Made by a program: the position numbers and the translations under genes. From assembly GCA_030998015.1 (NCBI GenBank), contig JARWMV010000077.1, forward strand, positions 1 through 64,000: a stretch of 64,000 bases of DNA. Direction: 5' to 3'. The DNA comes from Ceratorhiza oryzae-sativae. Taxonomy: Eukaryota; Basidiomycota; Agaricomycetes; Cantharellales; Ceratobasidiaceae. The notes beneath the pieces are model-generated. The model did no database searches. It saw only the letters and a list, made by a program, of their open reading frames with translations, and had not been told where the DNA came from. Positions 8,530 to 19,853 of this stretch are shown one piece after another. Every line of letters begins with the position of its first letter. Within the stretch, counting starts at the first letter, position 1.

Positions 8530-9300
8530 AAATAGTAATTCAAGTTTTTATCCTTAAAAATAAATTATTTGAAACTAATCTTAGTTACGAGGCTAACTTT
8601 TTTTAAAAGTTTATTTCTGAGTTGTCTCCTAATGATAAATATCCATTTAGGAAGACAAGCCAACTTTTAGGTCCGGGGTTCCAAGATTGGTCTTTCTGTC
8701 TCCGAGGGCTCCAGTGATGGACTCCTCAGCCGGGAAGTCGATTTGAGCTTTACTTCTATCCAGATATGGAAGAAACCGGACCTTTGGATTCTATTGTTCT
8801 CCGTATAGAGATGTAGACGATTCCAAAGTTAGGTCAGATTCCTAAAATTTGAAGAAAGTTTTGAGTCCTATAATCGCCTGAATCATACCCCCGCTACGCT
8901 GAAATCTTGGTTACACCTAAGATTTCAGCCGATAAGCGGGGGTATGATTCAGGCGATTATAGGACTCAAAACTTTCTTCAAATTTTAGGAATCTGACCTA
9001 ACTTTGGAATCGTCTACATCTCTATACGGAGAACAATAGAATCCAAAGGTCCGGTTTCTTCCATATCTGGATAGAAGTAAAGCTCAAATCGACTTCCCGG
9101 CTGAGGAGTCCATCACTGGAGCCCTCGGAGACAGAAAGACCAATCTTGGAACCCCGGACCTAAAAGTTGGCTTGTCTTCCTAAATGGATATTTATCATTA
9201 GGAGACAACTCAGAAATAAACTTTTAAAAAAAGTTAGCCTCGTAACTAAGATTAGTTTCAAATAATTTATTTTTAAGGATAAAAACTTGAATTACTATTT
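8530..9300. other. palindrome 1 apex region, no gene seen
   Basis: An AT-rich arm with no recognisable coding sequence, meeting its inverted copy at the hairpin near 8,895-8,945. Nothing resembles a known telomere repeat. Confidence 0.6.
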
Positions 9301-9924
9301 CTACCTCGTCTGTGGTCTTGTTCCAGGAACACGACCGCAGACTTCTGCCCCCCAAACATGTGCAGCTACGCTGCCCGGAGCCTGTGGGCGGCTAAAGCCG
9401 CCCACAGTCGAGGTTATCATTTTCCAGAAACAAACCCGGAGATCCACATAGGATAAGGTATATTTCCATCTGGACCACCATGCAACTGGACCACCATGCA
9501 ACTGGACCAGTTGAAACCATACTCTGGTCTCTCTACTGACCCCCAAACATGTGCAGCTACGCTGCATTGTTTGAGGGGCAGTAGCCCCCCAATAATGTAA
9601 TCATTGGGGGTCTACAGGGACAACATTTGTGAACGCTATTTTCAATTCTTCAGGCAAACCTTTATTTAGATTGTCCGGATATAAACCCAATAACCCACCA
9701 AGGACTTGGAATAGTTACACTAGAATACTTTACAACAGGCGGTAAGATTAACAATGACCTCCCAATGCGTTACCAAGCCTGTAAGGCCAACGTATTGGGA
9801 GGGCCATTACCCCCCCAAACAATGCAGCATAGCTGCATCAGTTTGGGGGGTCAATGGTAGTTTTCCGTAAATCCCTGTGATAGAGTTTAATGTCTCGGGT
9901 TCTAATGGTCTGTTAAGATAGTTT

Positions 9925-10096
9925 CCGCGCGCGTTAGTTGCTGGTGGGACTTGTCCCACCAACCAACGTGAGCAATCGCAACCGTTTGCGATTGCTAGTG
10001 CGCGGCATAATATCGATATTTAGCCGCCGGCTGAAAATGACGAACGGTCGTCATTTTCTACGAGGGAATCTTTAGGATTCCCTCTAACGCCGGCGG
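9925..10096 (-). mobile_element. family A element 7 (mirror of 6)
   Basis: Right-arm counterpart of 7,735-7,906. Confidence 0.9.
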
Positions 10097-10346
10097 GACC
10101 CGTGCACGCCTGCGAACGCCTTGGCTTAAGCCAAGCAAGCTTGGCTCATATTGACCTTAAGGTCAATGTAAGCCAAGGCGGCCCTGGCGTGCGCGCGGCG
10201 TCTGATTCCGAGGTACCCTGGAACTTAAAGTTCCAGGGTACCTCGCAATACCTCGCCGCGAACGCGGCCTCGATATCCATACCCACGGGTCAACAGCATG
10301 TATTTATATATAAATACAATGCTGGTTGACCCTAAGCGGGGGTATG
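10097..10346 (+). mobile_element. family C element, right-arm copy
   Basis: Mirror of 7,486-7,734. Confidence 0.85.
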
Positions 10347-10381
10347 AAACAGCTCTCATGAAACCTTCCACAGAAAGATGT

Positions 10382-10553
10382 CCGCGCGCGTTAGTTGCTG
10401 GTGGGACTTGTCCCACCAACCAACGTGAGCAATCGCAACCGTTTGCGATTGCTAGTGCGCGGCATAATATCGATATTTAGCCGCCGGCTGAAAATGACGA
10501 ACGGTCGTCATTTTCTACGAGGGAATCTTTAGGATTCCCTCTAACGCCGGCGG
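10382..10553 (-). mobile_element. family A element 8 (mirror of 5)
   Basis: Right-arm counterpart of 7,278-7,449. Supplies the stop codon of the ORF behind nad6. Confidence 0.9.
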
Positions 10554-10955
10554 ACAGAACATATCAAAAACAATTAAAAATATAAAGAAACTATTTCTTT
10601 TTGAGGTCAATAAAGGGAATAGTTTAAAATGTTGAACAATAATTTCGAGATCCCTTTTAGAATATACAGCATAATACGCGTCTTTACTTCTTAAAGTGAC
10701 TGTACCTACCCCAAAGAATTCTTTTAAACTGACAAGTAGATCATACTCTCTAGCATGCATGTGAAGACAAAATTGGGGTTTTAGTTCGAAACCTAGTTTT
10801 CTCCCACTTTTTTTTGTAATAGTGAAACCAAAATAGCCCTCAGCATCCACTAGACCTGTAACAGCCCAAGGATCTAATTTACCCGAGTAAGAAGATGTAT
10901 GGTAAGAAGCTCTATTACCGGAGTTGAGCCCAAGATTATGTTTAACTGATCTTGT
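10515..10955 (-). CDS. LAGLIDADG endonuclease N-terminal domain behind nad6, right-arm copy
   Basis: Frame-intact counterpart of 6,877-7,277. It is open from the codon after the nad6 TGA through VTGLVDAEGYFGF, VGTVTLRSKDAYYAVYSKRD and FPLLTSKRNSFF, then enters the family A element at 10,382-10,553, whose CCGCCGGCG end supplies PPALEGILKIPS and TAG. The nearest methionine gives a 111-residue ORF (10,515-10,850). If TGA were read as Trp or read through, it would be a C-terminal fusion to nad6. Continuation of the domain is found past the elements, further left. Confidence 0.75.
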   Translation of the reverse strand, partial: TRSVKHNLGLNSGNRASYHTSSYSGKLDPWAVTGLVDAEGYFGFTITKKSGRKLGFELKPQFCLHMHAREYDLLVSLKEFFGVGTVTLRSKDAYYAVYSKRDLEIIVQHFKLFPLLTSKRNSFFIFLIVFDMFCPPALEGILKIPS

Positions 10956-11633
10956 TCAATTAAATGAAATAGAGTTTCTGGTTTGGGAGGGGTTAGAAGT
11001 TTGATAAGTTTTTTGGTTATTACTTGATTTTAAATGGACAACTGAAATAGGAGCCAACATCGAAAGCAATAGTATTATACTACATAAAATGAACAATGGG
11101 GCTCCATAGGTGTACAGTCCGTGGCCCAATGATTCTACTTGTAGGAAACTAAAACTTGAAATGTCCCAAGTATACGGATTTTGGGAAATATTTACATCAG
11201 ATATTGAAGGAACGGTTGAACCGTATAGTAATCCATTTAAATAAGTTAATAATTCCAAAGGCAGATTTAATATAGCAACTTTACCGAAGTTCACGGGAAT
11301 TACTGTGAAAATCTCATATGTAAATAGAAAACCTACAGTTAAAGCCAAAGGTAGGTTTTTTGTATACTGACTTCCAATGTCCAGTATGTCAGATAAATTA
11401 ATATTAATCATCATAATTACAAATAGGAAAAGCACAGCTATGGCTCCAATGTAGACTATTATGTATGAAATACCTACAAAGCCCACTCCAAGTAAGATTA
11501 GGTAACCTGCGGCGTTGCAGAAAGCTGAAATTAAGAAAAGTACAGCAATTACAGGGTTTTTAGAAGTAATAACTAAAATACCTGATAAGATAGCTCCAGC
11601 GGCTAACACGTCTAATAAAAAGTTGTTTATCAT
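10956..11633 (-). CDS. nad6: NADH dehydrogenase subunit 6, right-arm copy
   Basis: Inverted copy of nad6 encoding the same 225 residues. It lies on the coding strand shared by cob, nad4 and nad1, so it is the copy expected if the segment between the two apices is the real chromosome. Confidence 0.95.
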   Translation of the reverse strand: MINNFLLDVLAAGAILSGILVITSKNPVIAVLFLISAFCNAAGYLILLGVGFVGISYIIVYIGAIAVLFLFVIMMININLSDILDIGSQYTKNLPLALTVGFLFTYEIFTVIPVNFGKVAILNLPLELLTYLNGLLYGSTVPSISDVNISQNPYTWDISSFSFLQVESLGHGLYTYGAPLFILCSIILLLSMLAPISVVHLKSSNNQKTYQTSNPSQTRNSISFN

Positions 11634-12918
11634 TTTTTTTTTGTTTAATTGTGCCTATGCTTTCGCATTTCTAAATATTTGTTTTTACCTCGTCTGTGGT
11701 CTTGTTCCATGAACACGACCGCAGACTTCTGCCCCCCAAACATGTGCAGCTACGCTGCATTGTTTGGAGGGGCCGGAGCCTGTGGGCGGCTAAAGCCGCC
11801 CACAGTCGAGGCGAAAAAGGCTGAATCCAGTATTTTATTTTTATACAGGATAGGTTTTCCTTGAAACTTAACCACAATTTGACTAGGGTATTGATGGAAC
11901 ACTTTATTGCACCAGCTAGCCAGAAGTTTATTTTTGTTTTTATTTGATCTAGCTGAAACCGAGTAATACAAACCGATCGTTTTCAGAAGTTGAGTTACCT
12001 CAACAATGAAAACGAGCTTACGATCGCCGATTCAGCAGCGTACCTAGCAAGGTAAGGAAAATTCAATCCAGAGCCCCAGGACATGTGTTCAAGGGTTCTG
12101 GGTGTTATTTTTTTTTATTACCAGAAGATCCCAGATAGTTGGGCAAAGAGTGCCCGTAGACCCCCAATGATGCAATTAGGGGCCACTTAAAATAGCAAAG
12201 CTATTTTAGAGGCCCCGTAATTGCTTCATTTGGGGGGTGGATGCCCCCCAAACAATGCAGCGTAGCTGCACATGTTTGGGGGGCACTAGGGCCCAAAACC
12301 ACCCCGGGTAATGGCACTCCCAATACGCTGGCCCGTAGGGCGTGCCTTACAGGCTTGGTAACGCATTGGGAGGCCGTTGCCATGCATGATTTTTGACCAT
12401 GATGCTCAGAAAGGCGCGGTCTTTGGGGAAAACTCCGAAGGGATACCACTATCCGTAAGAGCGTTTTTACTTCAGCCCCGAAGGGCTCGGTCAAATTTCG
12501 TTACCGCACTTTTGCCCTCACTTCTAACGCTCTTTGATCGCCCGAAGGGCGGCCTAAGCGGGGTACCCAGGTTCTTCCCTTTCAGCTGCTCCCCAATGAT
12601 TGCAATGCGCGCCACAAGACTTGTGGCGCCATTGACCCCCCAAACTGATGCAGCTCGGAATCAGGCTCCTTGACAATTCCTAAGGAATTGTCAAGAAATG
12701 GCAGTTTGGGGGTCACCTGCGTCTGTGGTCGTGTTCCAGGAACACGGCCGCAGACGGGAAGAAGGAGAACTTAAGTTCCCCTACCCTATCTCGTGTCAAC
12801 TACTCTGAAGTTGTTGCACGTACGTGCAACAATTTCACGCTTGTAGAGGAGACGTCTGTGTGCGGCTTAAGCCGTACACAGACGGCTCCGAAGCTTGAGT
12901 CGAACCGTGGTTTAGCGT

Positions 12919-13090
12919 CCGCGCGCGTTAGTTGCTGGTGGGACTTGTCCCACCAACCAACGTGAGCAATCGCAACCGTTTGCGATTGCTAGTGCGCGGC
13001 ATAATATCGATATTTAGCCGCCGGCTGAAAATGACGAACGGTCGTCATTTTCTACGAGGGAATCTTTAGGATTCCCTCTAACGCCGGCGG
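12919..13090 (-). mobile_element. family A element 9 (mirror of 4)
   Basis: Right-arm counterpart of 4,742-4,913. Confidence 0.9.
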
Positions 13091-13301
13091 GACCCGTGCA
13101 CGCCTGCGAACGCCTTGGCTTGCCAAGGCGGCCCTGGCGTGCGCGCGGCTCGCCGCGAACGCGGCCTCGTTAACAATGCCCACGGGTCGTTGACCCTCCG
13201 CTTTATTACCCCTGCCAAGACGTGCGCTAAAGCGCAGTTCTCTAGGCAGGGCGGCTGAAATCTTGGGTTACACCTAAGATTTTAGCCGATAGAGCGGGGG
13301 C
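13091..13301 (+). mobile_element. family C2 element, right-arm copy
   Basis: Mirror of 4,531-4,740. Confidence 0.8.
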
Positions 13302-13523
13302 CCGCGCGCGTTAGTTGCTGGTGGGACTTGTCCCACCAACCAACGTGAGCAATCGCAACCGTTTGCGATTGCTAGTGCGCGGCATAATATCGATATTTAG
13401 CCGCCGGCTGAAAATGACGAACGGTCGTCATTTTCTACGAGGGAATCTTTATGGGAGGTAGCCTGGACCATGAGACTCATGGTCAAGGCTACCTCATCTG
13501 AGGATTCCCTCTAACGCCGGCGG
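13302..13523 (-). mobile_element. family A element 10 (mirror of 3)
   Basis: Right-arm counterpart of 4,309-4,530. Confidence 0.9.
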
Positions 13524-14047
13524 ATACAGGTCCAGCAAGATTTTATAAATCTTGCATGGAAGCAAACCACGGAACGATGTTGACCGAGATAGAGGCCAGA
13601 CAAATTTGGGCAAGGACCAGTCATAGTCCGCAACCTTCGGTCGGTTGTTACCCCCATATGATCCATACTCGCCTCGATCGGCGTTCTTTCTCTCTAAGAT
13701 CGTCGGCCCTGGTATCTAGGTTAACGGGAGCAGGCTCACCGCCAGAGGGCCGGCCTCGTGCCCCATTCCCCAACGGGTCAGGTGTACGCTGGAATCTCCG
13801 CACGTTCCCTGCTCGGTCATCGAAGATGTCCGGCAGGGACGCACTAAACCGATTCGACGAGGGTTCATTTAACAGGGCCGGCGGAGGATCGTGCTTGCAC
13901 GATCGTCCGCCGGCCCTTCCGCCGCCTCCTGTCCCTCTAGGGCAGCTTGAGGAAATAATCATGCTTGCATGATTTAACTCAAGCTTCGGAGCCGTCTCCT
14001 CTACAAGCGTGAAGTTGTTGCACGTACGTGCAACAATTTCAGCCAGC

Positions 14048-14269
14048 CCGCGCGCGTTAGTTGCTGGTGGGACTTGTCCCACCAACCAACGTGAGCAATC
14101 GCAACCGTTTGCGATTGCTAGTGCGCGGCATAATATCGATATTTAGCCGCCGGCTGAAAATGACGAACGGTCGTCATTTTCTACGAGGGAATCTTTATGG
14201 GAGGTAGCCTGGACCATGAGACTCATGGTCAAGGCTACCTCATCTGAGGATTCCCTCTAACGCCGGCGG
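14048..14269 (-). mobile_element. family A element 11 (mirror of 2)
   Basis: Right-arm counterpart of 3,563-3,784. Confidence 0.9.
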
Positions 14270-14577
14270 GCAGCCCTAGAGTCCATACGGCGGCGGATCA
14301 TGGGCCTGAACCATGGTTATGGTCCGGCGGCTACGCCGACAGATAAATTGGGGTATGAATTTAGGCGCGGTTATACCAACACGACGGCCTCCCAATGCGT
14401 TACCAAGCCTGTAAGGCACGCCCTACGGGCCAGCGTATTGGGAGTGCCATCACCCCCCCAAACAATGCAGCATAGCTGCATCAGTTTGGGGGGTCGACGG
14501 TGGCAATTGACGCCTGTGTCGGCCTTAGAGGTATTTTCTGATGTATTTATTTTGGCAGGCTAAATTATTACTATATT

Positions 14578-15120
14578 TTATAGCCCGATTTTGTATAGCA
14601 TCATGGATGGCATAAGGTCCTTCAATAAGGATTGTAAAACCGGTGTTGATTTGGCTGAAATTCTGATTGTAAAACCACCATTATTTGCATTAATTGTGCT
14701 TTTTAACCCGAATTTGTCAGTTAAAACTTGAACTAGAAGTTCTACCTCAGCAATAGTGAAACTTTGAGTACTTAGCACCAATGCCCGGTCTTTTTTATTA
14801 AAACTACCATCGTCACAAAGCCAGTAAACTAAAGACAAAGGAGTAAGCAACTCCCCTATGTTTAATGGAACTACTTTTTGCCCATTCGGATAGAACAAAT
14901 CATAGAGTTCATTAAAGCAAGGTAAGGAAAAGGTATTAAACGTAACTCTAGTATATATTTTACGTGTTACTTTGTGCGGCGGTCGATTAGTTGTTTTGGG
15001 CAATGAAGAACAATAAGTTTTAAACAAATCATAAAGGTGGAGCAAGTAATCCTCATGTAAAATACTTTGTTCAAATTGCAATCTTGCATTCACACTTGCT
15101 TTTCGTTTACGAATGCACAT
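14578..15120 (-). CDS. LAGLIDADG homing endonuclease 2, right-arm copy
   Basis: Inverted copy of 2,711-3,253 with the same protein and the same loss of the first LAGLIDADG motif. Confidence 0.75.
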   Translation of the reverse strand: MCIRKRKASVNARLQFEQSILHEDYLLHLYDLFKTYCSSLPKTTNRPPHKVTRKIYTRVTFNTFSLPCFNELYDLFYPNGQKVVPLNIGELLTPLSLVYWLCDDGSFNKKDRALVLSTQSFTIAEVELLVQVLTDKFGLKSTINANNGGFTIRISAKSTPVLQSLLKDLMPSMMLYKIGL

Positions 15121-15257
15121 CTACCGTGGCCTGCTTCAACTCTTCGAGAGGCCAGGATCGAGGCCTGCTTCAACTCTTCGAGTTGAAACAGGCCAGGATA
15201 TCGACTCCTTGGGGAAAATAAGGAGGGGTTTGTTGTTAATAATAATAATATATAAAA

Positions 15258-16244
15258 CTATAAACCTATTTTATGTCGCATCATAGGAGCCATGTGCGCC
15301 GCCAACAAATTTCGTAAAACAGGAATTGAATAAGAAGGAATTATTATTCTGTAAGAAGTTCCTTGTCTACATTTGTAGCATTTTAAGTTAAATTTGTTAT
15401 TTAAAACTTCAATTAAAAGTTCAACTTCTTCTAATGTGAAAGAATCCGTACATAATACGGTATATTTGCCAGGTTTATTCCAGCTACCATCATCTGCTAT
15501 CCAATAGCTTAAAGACAAAGGTGTTAACAAGTCCTCTATAATGCTTGGAACTACCTTTTTACCTGATATGTAAAATAAATTATATAGCTCGGTAAAACAG
15601 GGTAAGCAATAAGTGAAAAAAGAAACACGAGAATATACATTTCCTGTTCTACTGTCAGGAAGACGATTAGTTATTTTTGGGGCACTTGAACAATAAGTTT
15701 GAAATAGTTCGTACAAATGGTAAAGGTAATCTTTATGAACTATTCCTTGTTCAAATCTAAAATAAGCATTTCCTTTAATGGTTTGTTTCTGTGCAGACAA
15801 ATCTCCTAATAATAACCCTATAGACCCCCAATACGCTGGCCCGTAGGGACCGCGTATATTTTGGGGGGCTATAGCCCCCCCAAACAATGCAGCGTAGCTG
15901 CATCAGTTTGGGGGGTCTATAGTGATTTCTCGTAAATTTTCAGGTATAACAAATTCCTCTCTTTCCTTTTTTGTTAGCCGTTTGGTTTTAACAGGCACTA
16001 AAGAAGAAAGGAATAGTTGACTATACAAATTTATATCAGACTCAATTAATTGAGTATAATCGATATAGAATAATAATTTCGTAGCACAATAAAATACAAA
16101 AGTTGTTATTAGAATTAAAAAAGGGAATATTCGAAGAGAGTCCCCGAGGATAAGCCCGACAAGAATGTCTTTCAGATTTTGAGGTAAAGAGAACTGTAAT
16201 CGTTCTGCTTGAGTCATGCTATTTCTTTTCATGGTTTTAATCAA
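15258..16244 (-). pseudogene. LAGLIDADG homing endonuclease 1, right-arm copy
   Basis: Inverted copy of the 1,590-2,573 gene. It has the same family G interruption (15,823-15,916), differing by a few bases inside the element. The second half from GLLLGD to HKIGL is open and can also be read with a start inside the element. Confidence 0.8.
15823..15916 (-). mobile_element. family G element, right-arm copy
   Basis: Mirror of the element at 1,917-2,007, three bases longer inside. The CTATA repeats flank it. Confidence 0.85.
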
Positions 16245-16696
16245 AAATATTTATAAGACTGACATTTTAAAGGTATATCATATTAAAGATTAATATAATC
16301 ACATCCTCTATGAATGAAGAACTGTGGTTTCGCGTGTTTATACTATAAATACAGTCCAGGAAAATCCCACCCAGAATAGGCTTAAATCGGATTTATTGGT
16401 ATTTCACCAAACCACGGGAACCTGGTTAAAGCACAACCACGGAGTAGAAATAAAACACAGCCCTTCACCATAAGACGAAACCTAGGGCCATTCTGATAAT
16501 TCCTGAACTATATACTTGTCAGAAGTGCAGGTTAATTCGCTCTGCATAGAGCTTTAGCCAAACACAGTCGAAACGCCTACTTTAGTCGGAATCCTCCTGA
16601 TTGCGAGGTATCCCGGATTAATTAATCCGGGTACCTCGGAATCCACAGCGCAAAAGAATCGCGCCATCAAAATGGGTTAGTCAGTGGAGTATGGTT
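16245..16696 (-). promoter_or_regulatory. nad1-like 5' leader cassette, right-arm copy
   Basis: Inverted copy of the cassette at 1,138-1,589, directly upstream of the minus-strand LAGLIDADG ORF 1. Confidence 0.5.
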
Positions 16697-17097
16697 GAAA
16701 ATTTTAAGAGGATAAGATTTCTTATACTCTTCTTTTATAAGAATTTCGCGCTGGAGGCCATGATTCCGAGGTATCCTTCCATGCAATTGCTGGAATGCAA
16801 TTGCTGGACCGGATTAATTAATCCTGTCCAGCAAGATTTTATAAATCTTGCGTGGAAGGATACCTCGCAATGCCATACACTGGTATCCAAAGGATACACA
16901 GTGTATGACGACTCCCTCTTGGCACGCACATACGCATTAACTTCAAGAAGTTAATACATGCCAAGCCTTCTCATTCAGGACATGTTTTAACACGCCATGG
17001 CGGGTTAAAGCGCTGCCATGGTGGTTGTGCTTGTGCTCGAGGTGAGCCAGGGGCCGGAGCGTGGAGCAGGCCCCAGGCTCCTACGAGCAAACCCAAA

Positions 17098-17168
17098 GGC
17101 GTTAAGAGGAATTGAACCTCTGTTAAAAGTATTAACAGTACTCCGCATGACCACTATGCTATAACACC
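17098..17168 (-). tRNA. trnN: tRNA-Asn (GTT), right-arm copy
   Basis: Inverted copy of the tRNA-Asn at 666-736, identical in all stems. It lies on the same strand as nad6, cob, nad4 and nad1 of the central segment. Confidence 0.9.
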
Positions 17169-17368
17169 ACTTCGAGAATTTGAATAAGACCCCTATTTTT
17201 CCTGACCCGTCCCCTAGGTTGTTGCACGTACGTGCAACAATTTCACGCTTGTAGAGGAGACGTCTGTGTGCGGCTTAAGCCGTACACAGACGGCTCCGAA
17301 GCTTGAGGGTGAATACTCTTCGACAGGGTTAGGGTAGCTTTTCATTGACCGCAGGCCCGGCCCGCTCC

Positions 17369-17590
17369 CCGCGCGCGTTAGTTGCTGGTGGGACTTGTCC
17401 CACCAACCAACGTGAGCAATCGCAACCGTTTGCGATTGCTAGTGCGCGGCATAATATCGATATTTAGCCGCCGGCTGAAAATGACGAACGGTCGTCATTT
17501 TCTACGAGGGAATCTTTATGGGAGGTAGCCTGGACCATGAGACTCATGGTCAAGGCTACCTCATCTGAGGATTCCCTCTAACGCCGGCGG
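17369..17590 (-). mobile_element. family A element 12 (mirror of 1)
   Basis: Right-arm counterpart of 242-465, part of the block directly duplicated at 17,785. Confidence 0.9.
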
Positions 17591-18009
17591 GGAGCGGAGC
17601 TAGGGCCGCAGGGGAAATAAAATTCCGGTTTTTCTAAAAAAAAACCCCCTTTGCGGGCAACTTTGATGGCATGATGATTTGCCTGGCATGCCTTCTTCCA
17701 CGCCTCAAGCGCCGATTGACGCTATTATCGTTCCTATCCCGCTTTCCCACAACAGAGCGGAGAAACTCCGGGATAGTTTTGAATCCCCTATTTTTCCTGA
17801 CCCGTCCCCTAGGTTGTTGCACGTACGTGCAACAATTTCACGCTTGTAGAGGAGACGTCTGTGTGCGGCTTAAGCCGTACACAGACGGCTCCGAAGCTTG
17901 AGGGTGAATACTCTTCGACAGGGTTAGGGTAGCTTTTCATTGACCGCAGGCCCGGAGAAATATTGATTTTCCCTTGGGTTTTCCCTTGGGTTTTCCCCCG
18001 GCCCGCTCC

Positions 18010-18181
18010 CCGCGCGCGTTAGTTGCTGGTGGGACTTGTCCCACCAACCAACGTGAGCAATCGCAACCGTTTGCGATTGCTAGTGCGCGGCATAATATCG
18101 ATATTTAGCCGCCGGCTGAAAATGACGAACGGTCGTCATTTTCTACGAGGGAATCTTTAGGATTCCCTCTAACGCCGGCGG
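18010..18181 (-). mobile_element. family A element 13 (short form)
   Basis: In the direct-duplication copy (17,785-18,206) this site carries a short-form A where the parent block has a long form. Confidence 0.9.
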
Positions 18182-18494
18182 GGAGCAGATCTAGGGCCGC
18201 AGGGGATGTATTTATCTCTTTTAATTAAAACGGACTAGCATAATATGGCATCCTTAACACTGCCCCATTCCTATGCTCATTTACCCTGACACTGGCATCA
18301 TAGTTCCTGCACACGGAAGGAGGCCGTAGTGTGCGGGGCTTATCCCTGACGACTTCGATCTTGCCTCCCTAATCTCTCCCCTTTCAGTTTGGGTGTGTCC
18401 CTGCCGGACAGCTTCGATGACCGAGCAGTGAACGCCTAACGCTCTTTGATCGCGCCTTTAGGCGCGGCCTAAGCGCTGAACGCTCCTTACAAAT
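18182..18494. other. no gene seen
   Basis: AT-mixed spacer with a copy of a hairpin CGCGCCTTTAGGCGCGGCC and no recognisable coding or tRNA sequence. Confidence 0.5.
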
Positions 18495-18635
18495 CCCTCC
18501 GCGCTCTTTGATCGCCCGCAGGGCGGCCTAAGCGCGGAGGGCTCAACTAATCGATGATTTGCGAAGGCAAATCTACACCCTGCCTAGAGAACTGCGCTTT
18601 AGCGCACGTCTTGGCAGGGGTATCGATTAGCGGGG
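18495..18635 (+). mobile_element. family D element
   Basis: 141 bp from CCCTCCGCGCTCTTTGATCG to TATCGATTAGCGGGG, built of CCTCCGCGC/GCGCGGAGG, ATCGATGATTTGCG.../AATCGAT and TGCCTAGAG/TTGGCAGG hairpins. Other copies listed separately: 30,839, 33,390, 38,068, 52,171 (+) and 23,676, 28,440, 35,177, 50,357 (-). Confidence 0.85.
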
Positions 18636-18652
18636 TGATGCTTTGCGTAGGC

Positions 18653-18874
18653 CCGCGCGCGTTAGTTGCTGGTGGGACTTGTCCCACCAACCAACGTGAG
18701 CAATCGCAACCGTTTGCGATTGCTAGTGCGCGGCATAATATCGATATTTAGCCGCCGGCTGAAAATGACGAACGGTCGTCATTTTCTACGAGGGAATCTT
18801 TATGGGAGGTAGCCTGGACCATGAGACTCATGGTCAAGGCTACCTCATCTGAGGATTCCCTCTAACGCCGGCGG
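18653..18874 (-). mobile_element. family A element 14 (long form)
   Basis: Follows a family D element in a gene-free region. Confidence 0.9.
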
Positions 18875-19239
18875 ACATCAATTTGTAGGGGCGAGGACGG
18901 GAAGAGTACGTCAAACTCGATCCTACCTCGGCGGGATGGCAAATAGGTCTTCCACAAAGGGGTTGAAAGTTTCATTTTTGCAGCGCGCTATGCGGCTGCC
19001 CACAAATTGAATTTTGGACTATTGTTCTTGACATTAAAAATTACCCGACTTCGCTTAGATCCGATTTAGCTTGAGGGTAAATCGGGCTCCTCGAATGTAC
19101 GTCTTCCAGGATGGAGATTAAGCTCCATCCGGAAGCCCATGGGAAATTAGGCGTTCTTCCATGCAAGATTTATAAAATCTTGCTGGACCTGCATCCTACC
19201 CAACAGGGCGGATGCCAGAACTTTATTTTGTTTTTACCT

Positions 19240-19461
19240 CCGCGCGCGTTAGTTGCTGGTGGGACTTGTCCCACCAACCAACGTGAGCAATCGCAACCGT
19301 TTGCGATTGCTAGTGCGCGGCATAATATCGATATTTAGCCGCCGGCTGAAAATGACGAACGGTCGTCATTTTCTACGAGGGAATCTTTATGGGAGGTAGC
19401 CTGGACCATGAGACTCATGGTCAAGGCTACCTCATCTGAGGATTCCCTCTAACGCCGGCGG
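19240..19461 (-). mobile_element. family A element 15 (long form)
   Basis: Abuts a deleted family C copy at 19,462. Confidence 0.9.
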
Positions 19462-19612
19462 GACCCGTGCACGCCTGCGAACGCCTTGGCTTAAGCCAAG
19501 CAAGCTTGGCTCATATTGACCTTAAGGTCAATAATCAAGCCAAGATTACCCCTCGGGTCAACAGCATGTATTTATATATAAATACAATGCTGGTTGACCC
19601 TAAGCGGGGGTA
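19462..19612 (+). mobile_element. family C element, internally deleted
   Basis: Lacks the GGCCGCG and GGTACC arms and keeps both ends. Abuts a family A copy at 19,461. Confidence 0.8.
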
Positions 19613-19680
19613 TGAATTTGGGTTTTCTAAAGCAAGATCCATTAAAGTATTTTCGATTACACCTGTTACTCCCCAGGAAG
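19611..19680 (-). pseudogene. cob: second, diverged copy of the cob 3' end
   Basis: The minus strand reads GVTGVIENTLMDLALEN, matching the last residues of the real cob exon (GIIENTLMDLALEG at 22,515-22,560) with substitutions. The rest of the exon is absent and a family C copy follows. It looks like a leftover of a mobile-intron event that carried or replaced the terminal exon, as described for HEG-invaded genes in glomeromycete mitochondria. Confidence 0.7.
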
Positions 19681-19853
19681 AAGGTTAATAACGGGTTTAT
19701 TGAATTGATGTTACATTCCTATTTCCAACTCTCTGATCGCGCCTTTAGGCGCGGCCTAAGCGCTGAGGACTCTGATTCCGACGGAATCAGGCGCCTCCCG
19801 TGGTGGATGGGCCAGAGCGAAGCGACGGTCCTCACCACCACGGGGGGCGAGTA

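Larger units (their letters stand above)
9410..10380 (-). pseudogene. scattered LAGLIDADG fragments, right-arm copy
   Basis: Inverted copy of 7,450-8,420 with the same fragment order. Confidence 0.65.
1..17832. repeat. giant palindrome 1 (inverted repeat, apex near 8,917)
   Basis: The first 8.9 kb reappears as its reverse complement in the next 8.9 kb. Paired features (tRNA-Asn, two LAGLIDADG ORFs, nad6, all elements) have coordinates summing to 17,830-17,834. The apex is a small hairpin around 8,895-8,945 (stem GCTGAAATCTT / AAGATTTCAGC) flanked by CCCCCGC / GCGGGGG. The arms differ by scattered small indels and substitutions, for example GGG against GGGG near 7,121 and CTAGATCTGCT against CTAGCTCCGCT near 230/17,600. 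The left limit lies at or beyond the window start. It could be a fold-back end of a linear mitochondrial molecule or an assembly artefact. Confidence 0.95.
17188..18206. repeat. direct segmental duplication, about 597 bp apart
   Basis: The block CCCTATTTTTCCTGACCCGT - family B - GAATACTCTTCGAC - family A - AGGGCCGCAGGGGA occurs at 17,188-17,607 and again at 17,785-18,206. The second copy has an inserted TTTTCCCTTGGG triplicate (about 17,970-17,998) and a short A in place of a long one. Confidence 0.75.
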
